This document shows, piece after piece, positions 10,778 through 20,870 of a stretch of DNA of 28,586 nucleotides. The stretch is taken from the NCBI GenBank assembly GCA_000969725.1, contig JXSR01S073625.1, one strand, 5' to 3'. How positions within the stretch are numbered: position 1 is the stretch's first letter; the number at the start of each line of letters is the position of its first letter. The notes below the pieces were generated by a model. It was not told the origin of the DNA and did not search any database. It worked only from the letters and a program-made list of their open reading frames with translations. The stretch is from Ophiothrix spiculata (Eukaryota > Echinodermata > Ophiuroidea > Amphilepidida > Ophiotrichidae). A program made the position numbers and the translations under genes.

Positions 10778-11028
10778 TACACTCTTAAAATTATCGTACT
10801 CTTGTTGAGTAAAAACTTGCTCATTTTGTTGAGTAAAATCTAACTCAACGTTGGATACACTTTACTCAACGTTGGGTAAACTTTGCTCAACGTTGAGTAA
10901 GATGTGCTCAATATTGAATAATATTGACTTAACCGAGTATGATTTTACTCAATGTTGAGTAAGATTTTACTCAACAATGAGCTGTGACCTTTTTACTCCA
11001 CAAAGAGTACAATAATTTTTAGAGTGTA
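10778..11028. mobile_element. MITE inserted in unit B, TA target, TTGAGTAA subrepeats
   Basis: The ends TACACTCT (10778-10785) and AGAGTGTA (11021-11028) are inverted. The pairing continues as TAAAATTATCGTACTCTT against AAAGAGTACAATAATTTTTA. Reading the terminal TA as target-site duplication leaves CACTCT...AGAGTG as the element ends, as in Tc1/mariner-type non-autonomous elements. The interior repeats TTGAGTAA/TTACTCAA about ten times, as in CTCAACGTTGAGTAA. Unit A of the tandem duplication is an empty site (near 9749-9757), so the insertion came after the duplication. It is non-coding. Confidence 0.85.
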
Positions 11029-11275
11029 ACATATATAGATAGTTCCAATCAAATGTAATATTTCCTCTTATCTCTGTTCAAAATATAAGCAAAGCAAAAC
11101 AAGTATGAATCTCTTCTTAGGTCAAACAGGTGTTGAGAAAATCCTTTCGCAGAGTCACATGTACCAATGACGCTCCCAATTAAGACATAATTTTACATGC
11201 AAAGCATAGCACACACGAATTCTTTGAATGTAAATTGTCTTATATACTCTTTGCAAAAGCAAAACGCGTACAGAT

Positions 11276-11533
11276 TCCCGTAAGCCAGATCGGATAAGTG
11301 AAACTACATCCTTATTTCAAATGATTGACATATGTAATAGAGAGCTATAAGATATAAGCACATAAAGGATGCGTAGACGTGGATTGCCCTGCATGATTAT
11401 TTGACAGTGTATGTCATCAGGCTATGGCGTAATTGACGTTAAGTGTCTCGGTTTGACTTTAAATAGGTTTATGATTATGATTTCCTAACGTACCATGTAA
11501 AAGACCATTTTAACTGACAATATTAGCAGGATT
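11276..11533. other. Ultra-similar core of tandem unit B
   Basis: Partner of 10003-10260: 258 bases with one substitution, of which 207 are consecutive and identical. It is embedded in a unit whose other parts have diverged clearly, and lies about 250 bases downstream of the inserted inverted-repeat element. Confidence 0.8.
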
Positions 11534-11801
11534 AAGTTGTAAACTATCTGAGATTTAATCTCACATGAATCCTTATGTTGTATTAAAAGAATAAACAAAA
11601 ATCTTCATAAAAGTTCATCATGCACATTATGTAATATTCCATTTGGGATCTTTAAGACTAAATAATTAATTGCTTCTTAATATTTTATGTAGGCTATATC
11701 ATAGATGTAATCTGTTCAAAAAGTAGAAAATTATGTTTCTCTTTCATCTCTAAATTAGAATAATACGCGGCTTGTGAAACCGTGATACTCGATACGACAG
11801 G

Positions 11802-12443
11802 TCTTGTCAGTTGTATGAATGATCAGATATATAGTTTTGATTAAAAATGAAAGTAGCCTTATAGCACTATGGATACTGATAGTAGTTTGGCAGCAGTTTG
11901 GAATGAGGGAGAGCCTTAGCTATAACGCCCTGCTTCTACATTAAATACAGTTCTACGTTCTATCATCTAGGCCAAGAATACTTCTCGTCCTCGTTACACA
12001 TGCTTACATTTGACTTCTAAGTTACTACTTATTCATAGAGTTTATATCATTATAAGTTTGATACTTTTATGCAGTTAAAACTGCATACTCTTAAAAAATA
12101 ATTCAAAATTCAATTCAAAATAAGTCTTTCCTAATAATTTGTTTAAAGGGTAAAACGTACGTGTTTGATGCAAATCAACATTAAACGCTTTGAATGCATG
12201 ATGCCACTTGCATAAAAACGAGAGCATGTAGATAAAATACCAGAGGATTTCAACGACTAATGATTGCTAAATTCAATAAGCCACAATGATGCCATACATA
12301 AGAGAAAGCACGTTTTTGACCTTGATAGTATTAAACTTGACATTTTTATATCGCTTTTTTCTGAACATTTGGTAAACATCTTGAGTCAATCACTTGTCAT
12401 ATAAATATATGAGTTCTTCAAATAATTTTATTCTAATAGATAA
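11802..12443. other. Stretch without recognisable features
   Basis: Single-copy-looking AT-rich DNA between the tandem duplication and the assembly gap. No gene, RNA or element is recognised. Confidence 0.5.
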
Positions 12444-12598
12444 NNNNNNNNNNNNNNNNNNNNNNNNNNNNNNNNNNNNNNNNNNNNNNNNNNNNNNNNN
12501 NNNNNNNNNNNNNNNNNNNNNNNNNNNNNNNNNNNNNNNNNNNNNNNNNNNNNNNNNNNNNNNNNNNNNNNNNNNNNNNNNNNNNNNNNNNNNNNNNN
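12444..12598. other. Assembly gap (155 N)
   Basis: A run of 155 undetermined bases. Any open frame across it (for example 12390-12791 on the minus strand) is meaningless. The true length and content are unknown; in a region this rich in repeats, a collapsed or hard-to-read repeat is a likely cause. Confidence 0.99.
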
Positions 12599-12803
12599 CT
12601 TTCGATACTGGACGTCTTTCTGATGGCTTGATTTTTTGATTTCTTGTCGGCTTAAGATGCAGGAGGAAAACCGAAACGTAAGATTTAATAAAGCAAAAGA
12701 TACAAAAACCTATTTTACATAGGGCGTCAAGACCATTATTTGATCCAGCATACAATCTATATTTAATTGTATTCATAAATCCACATTCCAATTACTGTGT
12801 TTT

Positions 12804-13435
12804 AATTGTGTTTGCTTTTTTGCATCCAATATTTTATACAATTTCAGATTAAAAGTTAAATGCATTATACTAATAATTATTTAAGCATGGTAATTTTATT
12901 ATCAATAATGGAGCCAATCTCTACCAAAAGTGAAATACTCGGATTATAAACGTTTTATCCACAACAACAATGTATAAATGCCGTCCAGTGATGTATGCTA
13001 GAATTCCATTCAGTACTAATTGTGTTTGCTTATAACGCATGAGATGAAAATACCGCCTCCGTGACGCCTTCTTATTTAAAAAAGGTACTTATTGTTCACT
13101 AGGTAAAAGTAAAAATATCTAAAGGTGATCAAATGACAATTTCCTACTCATTAAAAAACAGAGCCCTTTTATTTAATAAAAATATATACATTTGGTATTT
13201 ACTGCTCATTAAAAAACAGAGCCCTTTTATTCAATACATTACATTAAAGGTTAAAGCCATTATAATGTCAATATATCCGCATGATGCCCGTCTTTTTAAC
13301 CATAAAATCCAATTTCACCAAACTAAATCACACAAAACAAAATGGTAAATGTTGAACCCACAATGTCAATATTTATAAATGTCGTCCAATCACATAAGTC
13401 TGGATTCAATGTGTACTAATTGTGTTTGCACTGCA
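12804..13435 (+). repeat. Diverged units related to the head of the segmental duplication
   Basis: The word AATTGTGTTTGC occurs at 12804, 13019 and 13419, and near 13858 and 474 in the two segmental copies. At 13019 and 13419 it is preceded by related sequence (ATAAATGCCGTCCA or ATAAATGTCGTCCA, then ACTAATTGTG). The 13345-13435 unit also matches copy 1 near 399-430 (AATGTTG-AC, then ACAATGTCAATATTT). These are partial, roughly 400-base spaced copies lying upstream of segmental copy 2. No coding frame is shared. Confidence 0.6.
13147..13236 (+). repeat. 58-bp tandem repeat, 1.5 units
   Basis: CTCATTAAAAAACAGAGCCC followed by TTTTATT is found at 13147 and again at 13205, with 31 of 32 bases matching. 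The second unit is partial. This is a recent local duplication. Confidence 0.85.
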
Positions 13436-13636
13436 AATATAGAATGGGCTGAAATTACCAACTCTAAACTACCAATTCCTAATTGCTTTGCGAGTGGTTA
13501 TTTTTTTAATCTTCAAAGAAAATCAAATGCAAAACCTCCATTACAACTTACCACTGATTCGTCATTTTTACCTTGAAAAGGGCGACCGTGAGAGTCTGGG
13601 TAATTTAAAGCACCCAATGTCTCCGTGTATGCCTAT

Positions 13637-13669
13637 AAGAAGAAGATGAAGATAATGATGATGATGATT
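13637..13669 (+). repeat. GAA/GAT microsatellite
   Basis: AAGAAGAAGATGAAGATAATGATGATGATGATT-type simple repeat that directly precedes the start of segmental duplication copy 2 and may mark its boundary. Confidence 0.85.
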
Positions 13670-16377
13670 TAAATTTAAAATATATCTTTCCTGAAGAACG
13701 TTTAACAACATTATACCAATATTCGTCAGATTTTATATGATGTTAAACCATGTCGTCAACGAAGGCTATACACAAACAAGGCTAAATGCTAAGTATTAAT
13801 ATTATATAGATCGTAATACCAATATTTGACAATTCAGTCTACTCCTAAATTTAGCTAATTGTGTTTGCTCATTAGTAGGTTTGGTATTGTTCGTCTGGGA
13901 CATGTACACGTAACTGCTTTATGGTGCCAAAGATTATCCGTGCAGTAAATGTGAGAGTTGGAATATTGGCATACCACAAATCATTACGTTGGTTTTCAGT
14001 TTATAAGAAAACCAAACAAAGGACGTTATGCAAAACTTATAACCAGCGAACATTCAATATCTCTCTTTATACGCCTATCAATGGTTTGCTATCGAAAATT
14101 GAGAATTTAATTTTTTTTAGTTCCTTGTTAAATCCTCTTTATGTTTTCAGACGGTGTTTTTATTTAACATATTCACACAGTATATGTCCAACTTCAAGTT
14201 TAAAATAATAACATTGAATAAAGCACATTATTAAAGTAAATGATTAACTTTTTTCAGATGGGTTATGTTATGTTGGAGTAGTATAATAAGTATCACATGC
14301 TTTAATTATGACGTTAAAGCATAATTGTTACGCTAGTATCGTCGTCGACCAATCAACTTAGTGATCCTTGAATACAGACAGCTAAATAACTGACAAGGTG
14401 TCAAACCAGCTCCATTCCCACCTGAGCTATATTTACAGGAATATTGATGTGCCTTGTCAATACTTTAGACATAATATAAAGAAAATGTTGTCAAGCGGTA
14501 CATTTTCTAAATGAACAATATACTGGTGCTTTATTGCATTTTGTTCGAAATATTATTAGACGAATCACGAATAGATGTAATTGTGGATTCAATTGTAAAA
14601 TTTACATTTTTGCAACAAAAATCTAGGAAACAAGTAACAATTGAGAGGTCAAAATTGTTTTTAGTACAAAGTAAAAAGGGTATGACGTTCCTATAATTAA
14701 ATGATCAATACCCTTTTCTGATTTCTGATAATTTCTTTCACCATTTGAAGAAGAAATTCTTAAGGGTCCTAAGATGAGCGTTCGACTATTAATCGTAAAC
14801 TGTTCCACGCTGCTGACACACATTTAAATTCATCAGACCATTGTTTAAGAAAGTTCTAAAATGTTGCATGTGAACAAAGTGGTTTTATTTCATTGAAGTT
14901 ACACTTATTGTCCATGATTAACTTATCTGCATTGAATAGTTGTGCAGCAGTTACATATGTCATGTTGTTGGTACAATCGAAATTAAAGCTAATAAAAATT
15001 GTAATTAATAGCTGATAGCCCGAATTTACAATTCACATTGCAATATTGTGATGGGTGACTTTGCGACAGAACACTTTTCAAGAAACTTGTGAAAATAGGC
15101 AGCAAAAAATAAAGTAAACAATAAGAATTTCCAGCAGATTTCATTAATTTCAACAAGTAAGGTGTCATTTTAAAGCTTCGAAAATCCTATAACAGATGAA
15201 ATGATTAAATCAAAATTGATGTCATCTGCAAAGTCCTCTTTTTCTGGATGTGACATCAATATTAATGTACGACTGAGAATCTAGGGAACTAGAATATCAA
15301 TGTCATGCTTGCTTGGTAGAAATATATAAACAATTATGATGAAAAGGTGAGGTTACATAGTGACCTTGAAAATTATTTACTTTGCTTTAAAACGTTTAAA
15401 ACACACGTTGTGAGTTGGAATTAATACTTTTACTTTGAAATTTAAAATGTTATTTACATGAAATGCAAGAAAACACGTAGATAAAAATCACACTTTTATC
15501 AGATTAAAGATAGATGTTTGGATTGGTATGACATGTGTTTCACGTGATCACGGAAGTTTCAAGAGAAATATACTTAAAACCTGTTAAAACTTTAAGACTT
15601 AACATTTAACAGGCTCATACGTCATGAATATCTATGGGAATAAATAATATGAAATACCACTTTTAATAAATAAAAATAGATTCAAGAAATAGTTTCATTT
15701 TTTACAAATTGTGGTTATGAAATTTTCTTCTGACATTATGAAAAAAATAGGAGTCATATCTCCCTTTATTGTGTCTCAATGCAGATCATTGATTATGAAC
15801 AGCAGACAATTTTTAACCGCGTAAACTATGTAGTGTATTTTATTTTACCAATATCTCATGCTCGTCAAACTGACAGGGTGTGAATATTTGCTACCTACCA
15901 CCTGATCACCTTTACGTGTATATTGTGCCTCATCCTTGTACCGTGGGTTTTGCATATACAATGAATTATTAAACCCCAGGGATGAATTATGGAATGGTTT
16001 AACTAACACTTGATTGTTTTTAATTCCAAGAAAGTCATTACCACCTTCAGCACCACAATTGGTTGACATTTTCGATGTTTTCTTAAAGGGACTTGGCCAG
16101 ATACTTTCCTACCCTTGTAACTAACTAATGTCTTTTACTTGTATCAGTAAAAAAACAAAACAATAATCCCTTTTAATTGTGTAATATTGGAAAAAATGTA
16201 TTTCTTTGTTAATTTTAATTTGCCTTTTCTCTGTAGTAAAAAATGGCGTAAAACGTTTATAGATTAAAATTTACATATATCTTGTTTCTACACCTATAAT
16301 AGTTAAATACATTATTTTGATTAAATTGTTTCTCTTTGAATATACATTTATTTATCTTTGATTAGTCTTTTAACTGG

Positions 16378-16424
16378 TCCAAACTTTGTATCTCAGATGG
16401 TAAATGCAAGATACAAAGTTTGGA
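16378..16424. repeat. 17-bp stem inverted repeat
   Basis: TCCAAACTTTGTATCTC at 16378-16394 pairs with AAGATACAAAGTTTGGA at 16408-16424 with one mismatch, around a 13-base loop. It lies upstream of the retrotransposon fragment within segmental copy 2. It could be a hairpin in RNA or a small foldback remnant; nothing indicates a terminator, as the context is eukaryotic. Confidence 0.8.
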
Positions 16425-16590
16425 TTTTACAAATGTTGGACGTTGTCACACCACAATATAGAATGGAATATTACAAGTTCTATCAAAATTGTATCCATTT
16501 CTATGTGTATTTTATACTTTTATTTACTTGGCTTTATTTACCTTTTCTTGATTTTGATACATTTGGAAGCTTTTAAAAGAGCATTAAAGT

Positions 16591-17741
16591 TCTTAATAAC
16601 TTACTTAATTGACTATGACGAGCTGTGTCCTCGAACTGTGATGGATATCTCAAGCCTTCTGTTCCTCATGGCCGTCTTAAAGTCTGATGCATGCAGTCCG
16701 TTGTCTTGTTTCAGCACATCTGTATGGGTTAGGTTGGGGTTTCCAGGTCATCTCGTCCCATGCTTTGGATACCAGTGTAATAGATCAGATACTGGTTCAT
16801 CCACACTTCTTTCTTAACATCCTTGTGTATGTTCCATCAAGACTCTTTGCAACCTTTGCAGAAATAGTCGAGGCTTCACTACCATAGAGTAGGACAGATT
16901 CCACAGTCGCTGTGAACAAACGGAGCTTGAAAGTCTTTGAGAGTGCTGAATTCCAGATTTTAGTAAGCTTATTACAGGCTGCTCCCTTCCTGAACTTAAT
17001 GTCCTTTTCTGTACTTTCCATCCAGGCTCCAAGGTACTTGAAGTTGTTTACTTTCTAAAGCTCGGTGTCATCACTTGTTCTAATGGTTCCTCCATTGTTG
17101 ATGTTGAAGGCTATGAATTTGGTTTCGCCTGCATTCATTTGGAGGCCCACTTTTCCAACTGAATCCTCTACATTTAGGTGGAGTTCTTGAGCCTGTTCCG
17201 TTTTATTGGACAGAAGAGCGATGTCGTCTGCGAAGTCTGGATCTGTCACAACTTTCGGTCCAACTCTTCTGCTCTTTCTCTTTTGTAGGTGAAATCCCAA
17301 CTCTTCTTCTCTGCCTTCGCTAAAATATCGAATGAATTTGTGTCCCCGTCTAGTGAAACTATTCTAGCTTTGGTGTTATCATACATCCTTCCAATTGCAT
17401 CAACAATCTGTTTTGGGATACCATAGGTAGCAAGTATTTTCAACATCCTCCCTTTGTAGATTGTATCAAATGCCTTTCTGAAATCGATGAAGGTGATTAT
17501 TACAGGCAAATTGTTGGCACTGATTCCTTCAATTAGCCTTCTCAGGGCGAGAATGTGTCCCACAGTTGTTCTGCCAACTCTGAAGCCATTTTGGTTCCTC
17601 CTTAGATGTTGATCTAACTTTGGCCTGATTTTGTTGAGAATCAGGCGATTGAATGTTTTTGCCACAATCGAACTGAGACTAAATGCCTCTGTAGTAGTTC
17701 ATAATAGCAAGTAGAATGTAATGTAAAACATGCAATGAATT
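16591..17741 (-). pseudogene. 5'-truncated, decayed non-LTR retrotransposon reverse transcriptase
   Basis: Read on the minus strand, this fragment starts in the fingers of a reverse transcriptase (YRGI, then SLSSIVAKTFNR). It continues with QNGFRVGRTT, motif A FIDFRKAFDT (catalytic Asp present), motif C FADDIALL, the NNFKYLGAWM thumb region, and the distal VESVLLYGSE and DGTYTRMLR boxes. It ends in the C-terminus PKHGTR...TDVLKQD...SITVRG, with a final stop at 16613-16615. No endonuclease domain remains. It is inactive: an extra base near 17681 breaks the frame, about 40 residues containing motif B are deleted near 17300-17335, TAG interrupts at 17055-17057, and a deletion with frame change near 16797 is followed by TGA at 16748-16750. 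The 9-base repeat CATTAAAGT at 16582-16590 and 17742-17750 may be the target-site duplication. The family is of the type annotated as endonuclease-reverse transcriptase in many invertebrate genomes; I do not assign a clade. Confidence 0.88.
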
Positions 17742-18205
17742 CATTAAAGTGTCTGAGTCTTTTAATTGATTAAGCTATCATGATATCAACATAAAAATCC
17801 TGGACATCATTTGGTCAATAAACCTGGTTTTAATGAATGTTCATTTAAACATTTTGTTTTATTTTTGATTTAAAACAAATACAAGCGAACATTTTCATAG
17901 GAAAGTGTTACATTTAAATATTCCGAATGATGATCGTTGCCCATTTCTAATTAAAACTAACCAAAATCTGAAATGTTTTTAACTATAAATCTTTATAATT
18001 ATTGTACAGAACATATCGAATCATGTGTAATAAGCAGGAAGCTAGTCTGTGCGTCTCAGGTGTCATTTGGAATTGCGTCTAAGGATTAACGTTAACTACA
18101 TGCGTGATATTAAATGCGATAACCTAAAAAGATAAAACTGTTCTGAACAACACTCAACAGGTCTTTTCCAGAATAATTGCTCCTTCTTTCCCTCTGGAGT
18201 GTTAA

Positions 18206-18555
18206 AGGATAGACGTGCTATGTAATTTGCAATACTGAATATGTACATACACTTTTCTCCGGATAAGAAGTTTAATTTACATATTTCGTAAAAATATAGT
18301 TTTCAGTCTTTACCTGAAATTTGTATCTCATTTTGTTGCATGGAGATTTTCGGTGAAAAACGTGAAGAAAAAAGGCCACAAAATTAAGAGAATTCGATTT
18401 TAATTTTTTAATTATTTTTCAGTGGTGATACAAGAATGTTTGTTAAATTTGTAAAATTTTGATAAACTAACCCATAAAAGGGTTAGATTTTGTACAGTTA
18501 CATTACCAATGTACTATATATTAAAACTCCATACTTTGCTTGAATTCATTTGGTT
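18206..18555. other. Stretch without recognisable features
   Basis: AT-rich DNA after segmental copy 2. A small hairpin CTAACCC/GGGTTAG with a 6-base loop occurs near 18468-18487; nothing else is recognised. Confidence 0.5.
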
Positions 18556-18640
18556 GGGGCCGAACGGGGGGGGGGGGGGCAGACATTTTTTCTGGGGGGA
18601 GGGCTCCCCCTGCCCCTCCCCCCCTGCCCGCTGTTACGCC
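18556..18640. repeat. G-run/C-run low-complexity island
   Basis: A run of 14 G (18566-18579) and GGGGGGAGGG are followed after a few bases by CCCCC, CCCC and CCCCCCC runs. The two halves can pair with each other and the G runs could form a quadruplex. It resembles the G/C-rich right end of the element at 23964-24220 in style, but lacks that element's terminal GCCCGTAGCC, so membership is not claimed. Confidence 0.7.
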
Positions 18641-19280
18641 ATTGTTACTTTTAAAGGTGAATATGTTTCCCCAAAAAAGTAATGTATTTATATTTTTATC
18701 AACGTAAATACTTCGAAATAAACGTACGACAATCGAGTTTGATGATACTATTTCAGAATCTTTTTTGATGTCTTTAAAAATGCATTTTATCTTGATTCGT
18801 GACTGGAAGATTAGATGTATCGTGCTTTATAACTTATCGTATCTAAACTGTGTATTGTTTTCATTTAGTTCCAAGTAGAATTTTATGTTTATTGTAAATT
18901 CACTGCCGAGTGAATACTTAAATAGTCATTTCAAATTAGTGTAAATGATGTTATTAAGCGGATTTTATATTTGTTTTGCTTAAAATCTACAAAGCAATTA
19001 GTAATTTCATATTAACTGAACTGCATGAGTAGTAATTATTTTTCCATGAAATTGATGTGTCGTCTGATAGTCTGTAAATGCTTTTTTACTTGAAAATGTC
19101 TGTGATTATTCAATGAAATTTGCTATTCACGTAAAATCTCATAAAATTAATTAATTGTTTAAATGTGAACATTTATCGGCCATCAATTTGAACTCGTGCA
19201 TAAAGCCTATTTACGGTACCACGGTGTCAAAATAGACCACTAGAGACTTTGTGACGCTTTGATATTACCATTAGCAATGT
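18641..19280. other. Stretch without recognisable features
   Basis: AT-rich, no coding frame, RNA gene or element recognised before the conserved block at 19281. Confidence 0.5.
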
Positions 19281-19373
19281 GATGTGTCTTCTTTGACAGC
19301 ACGTCCATATCCTACAGGGATCACTTTGGCGGTAAAATCACCTCTATGCCACGCTTTGACAAAGTATCGTCTG
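19281..19373. repeat. Conserved block, copy 1 of 3
   Basis: Shares with 22750-22830 and 25009-25090 the ordered words TTCTTTGACA, then AGGGAT, then GCGGTAAAATCACC, then GCTTTGA. It lies alone: the longer module that surrounds the other two copies is not evident here. A reading frame on the minus strand (GDFTAKVIPVG) resembles copy 2 (GDFTSKIIPIG), but copy 3 is frameshifted, so coding is not established. Confidence 0.65.
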
Positions 19374-20334
19374 CAGCAGACTGTCGTCTGCTAAGCATTG
19401 TAAATTTTGGTATGGGTAAAGCCGCAAAATCTAGGCGATTTGACGTAAGATGACTTCAGACGAATTATATTTAATATATACATGTATTGAAAATTTAAAA
19501 TCTACAATCATGGGAGATCATTTATGTTAGATTCACCACTGTTTCGTATTTTTATAAAATTAAGCAGCGTTTTATTTAGCTGATAAGTTAAAAATCAAAT
19601 AATGGCTTGCCAATACGATATAGACAAATTGAATTGTTTTCAGTAGGCAACACCGGCAATGAAAACAACATTGCGCCACTGTTATAACGCCAATCTTGTT
19701 ATTGTCAGTCAGGTATTAGCTTTAAGTCAATAGTTAAACCTCTAGATATCAGTAAAACAAGCGCATGTGCCTGATCAATGACAGTATCTTAGTAAAAGAT
19801 AAAGGCAAAACATTGTTGAAATAGAGTGAGCTTAATTATTTGTCTATTATGATTAACATTTGTCGAAAAAGCAGGTTTGTACTTGTGTTATTATCGATAT
19901 ACGTTTTTACATGCAAAATTAAAAGTCTTGTCAAAACCCCTACACAAATATGAAGAAGGGTAACATCATCATTATCTTTCCCAATGAATATGTCACACCA
20001 TTTTTAATTTTCTGCTCCAATAAACTTAAAGTTTCATATCAAACAAAGATATTTTTACTCGTTTTAAACCCAATATGAAATCCCTGTTTGATATTTTTTT
20101 AACATTACATTTACGGATTTAATGGAAACAATTATTGTCACTCTGTCTTCTATCTTCCTGGCATATTAATGTGTTTTATAAATACAAAATCCTATTCATC
20201 AAGTATAACAAAGATTGATCGACATGAAATGTCACTTCTAACGACAATATAGAGAAGTGAAAACGACCATCATTAAGGTTCTATTTCGCGGGTTTTAAAA
20301 GTTAACAAGCATGACATGCTTTGAGGCAGACTTC
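19374..20334. other. Stretch without recognisable features
   Basis: About 960 bases of AT-rich DNA. No open frame of note, no inverted repeat and no RNA gene recognised. Confidence 0.5.
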
Positions 20335-20396
20335 ACCTAATGGAGTTGAAATCCTTTAAAACAACAAGAGCATCTTGTTATCAGTAGATTTTCATC
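20330..20396 (+). repeat. Short dispersed repeat, copy 1
   Basis: TAATGGAGTTGAAATCC, then AAAACAACAA and TTGTTATCAG, match the last 65 bases of the window (28522-28586) in the same orientation. The second copy runs into the window edge, so the repeat may be longer than visible here. Confidence 0.7.
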
Positions 20397-20598
20397 TTAC
20401 AATGTTAAAAGCAAGCTGTCTGCGGACATTTAATCTGTGACCTGGTGACTACATATCCTGATTGAAATCCAAACCTACTTCTCTACTATTTTGTATGAAC
20501 GAATACTGATAAAACATAAGATTTTTTAACATAAGTTGTGTTTACCTTTTTGCAAACATCCGATAGTTAAGAATTCTTTGCTTCTGCTGTTTGTCCAG

Positions 20599-20870
20599 GG
20601 TCAAGCTTGACTGTGCCAAGAGAATGATTGGAAGCAAAGCACAAAATGATCCTTCAACGCCCCTCAATTTGCAAAAATAGGGTTGTGGTTAATGTGGAAT
20701 AGTCCATGGCGGTATGTGACATCTTCAAAACCTTTAAAGATGTCATATACCACCGGAAACAATTTCACATTCACCACAACCCAATTTTTTTAAATTAACG
20801 ATGAAGGGGCGTTGACGGGTCATTTTGTGCTTTGCTTCCAAGCATTCTCTTGGTGACGTTAAGCGTGACC
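20599..20870. mobile_element. 272-bp foldback element
   Basis: The two halves are reverse complements around an axis near 20735 with almost no spacer. Well-paired blocks are CCAAGAGAATG (20617 and 20842-20852), GGAAGCAAAGCACAAAATGA with its complement, CAACGCCCCT with AGGGGCGTTG, GGGTTGTGGT with ACCACAACCC, and GGCGGTATGTGACATCTT with AGATGTCATATACCACC. Outer ends GGTCA/TGACC are weaker. There is no coding frame. Transcription through it would give a long double-stranded hairpin. It is a non-autonomous foldback or MITE; the target-site duplication is not evident. Confidence 0.9.

Larger units (their letters stand above)
10557..11801 (+). repeat. Tandem duplication, unit B (interrupted)
   Basis: This is the second unit of the tandem pair. 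It lacks about 37 bases present in A near 9664-9700 (the GACCCCC/CCCTGAATG part). It contains a 250-base inverted-repeat insertion at 10778-11028 that A lacks. Without the insertion it is about the same length as A. The end is marked by GACAGGTCTT at 11796-11805, matching the end of A at 10551-10560. Confidence 0.9.
13671..18205 (+). repeat. Dispersed segmental duplication, copy 2
   Basis: Colinear with about 261-4060 through the anchors listed for copy 1, about 13.4 kb downstream and in direct orientation. It is longer than copy 1 because of the reverse-transcriptase insertion at about 16591-17741, and it lacks the insertions seen in copy 1. Open frames inside it (13921-14208, 14511-14696, 15845-16069) are not kept in copy 1 and have no recognisable domains. 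The right boundary lies near TTCTTTCCCTC at about 18186; beyond that the similarity fades. Confidence 0.75.

Noticed and set aside
12390..12791. Open frames across the run of N
   Set aside because: More than a third of the codons are undetermined; openness is an artefact of the gap.
16358..16887. Plus-strand frames up to 137 codons
   Set aside because: Their right parts are antisense to the reverse-transcriptase remnant and their left parts are AT-rich chance sequence; the meaningful frame is on the minus strand.
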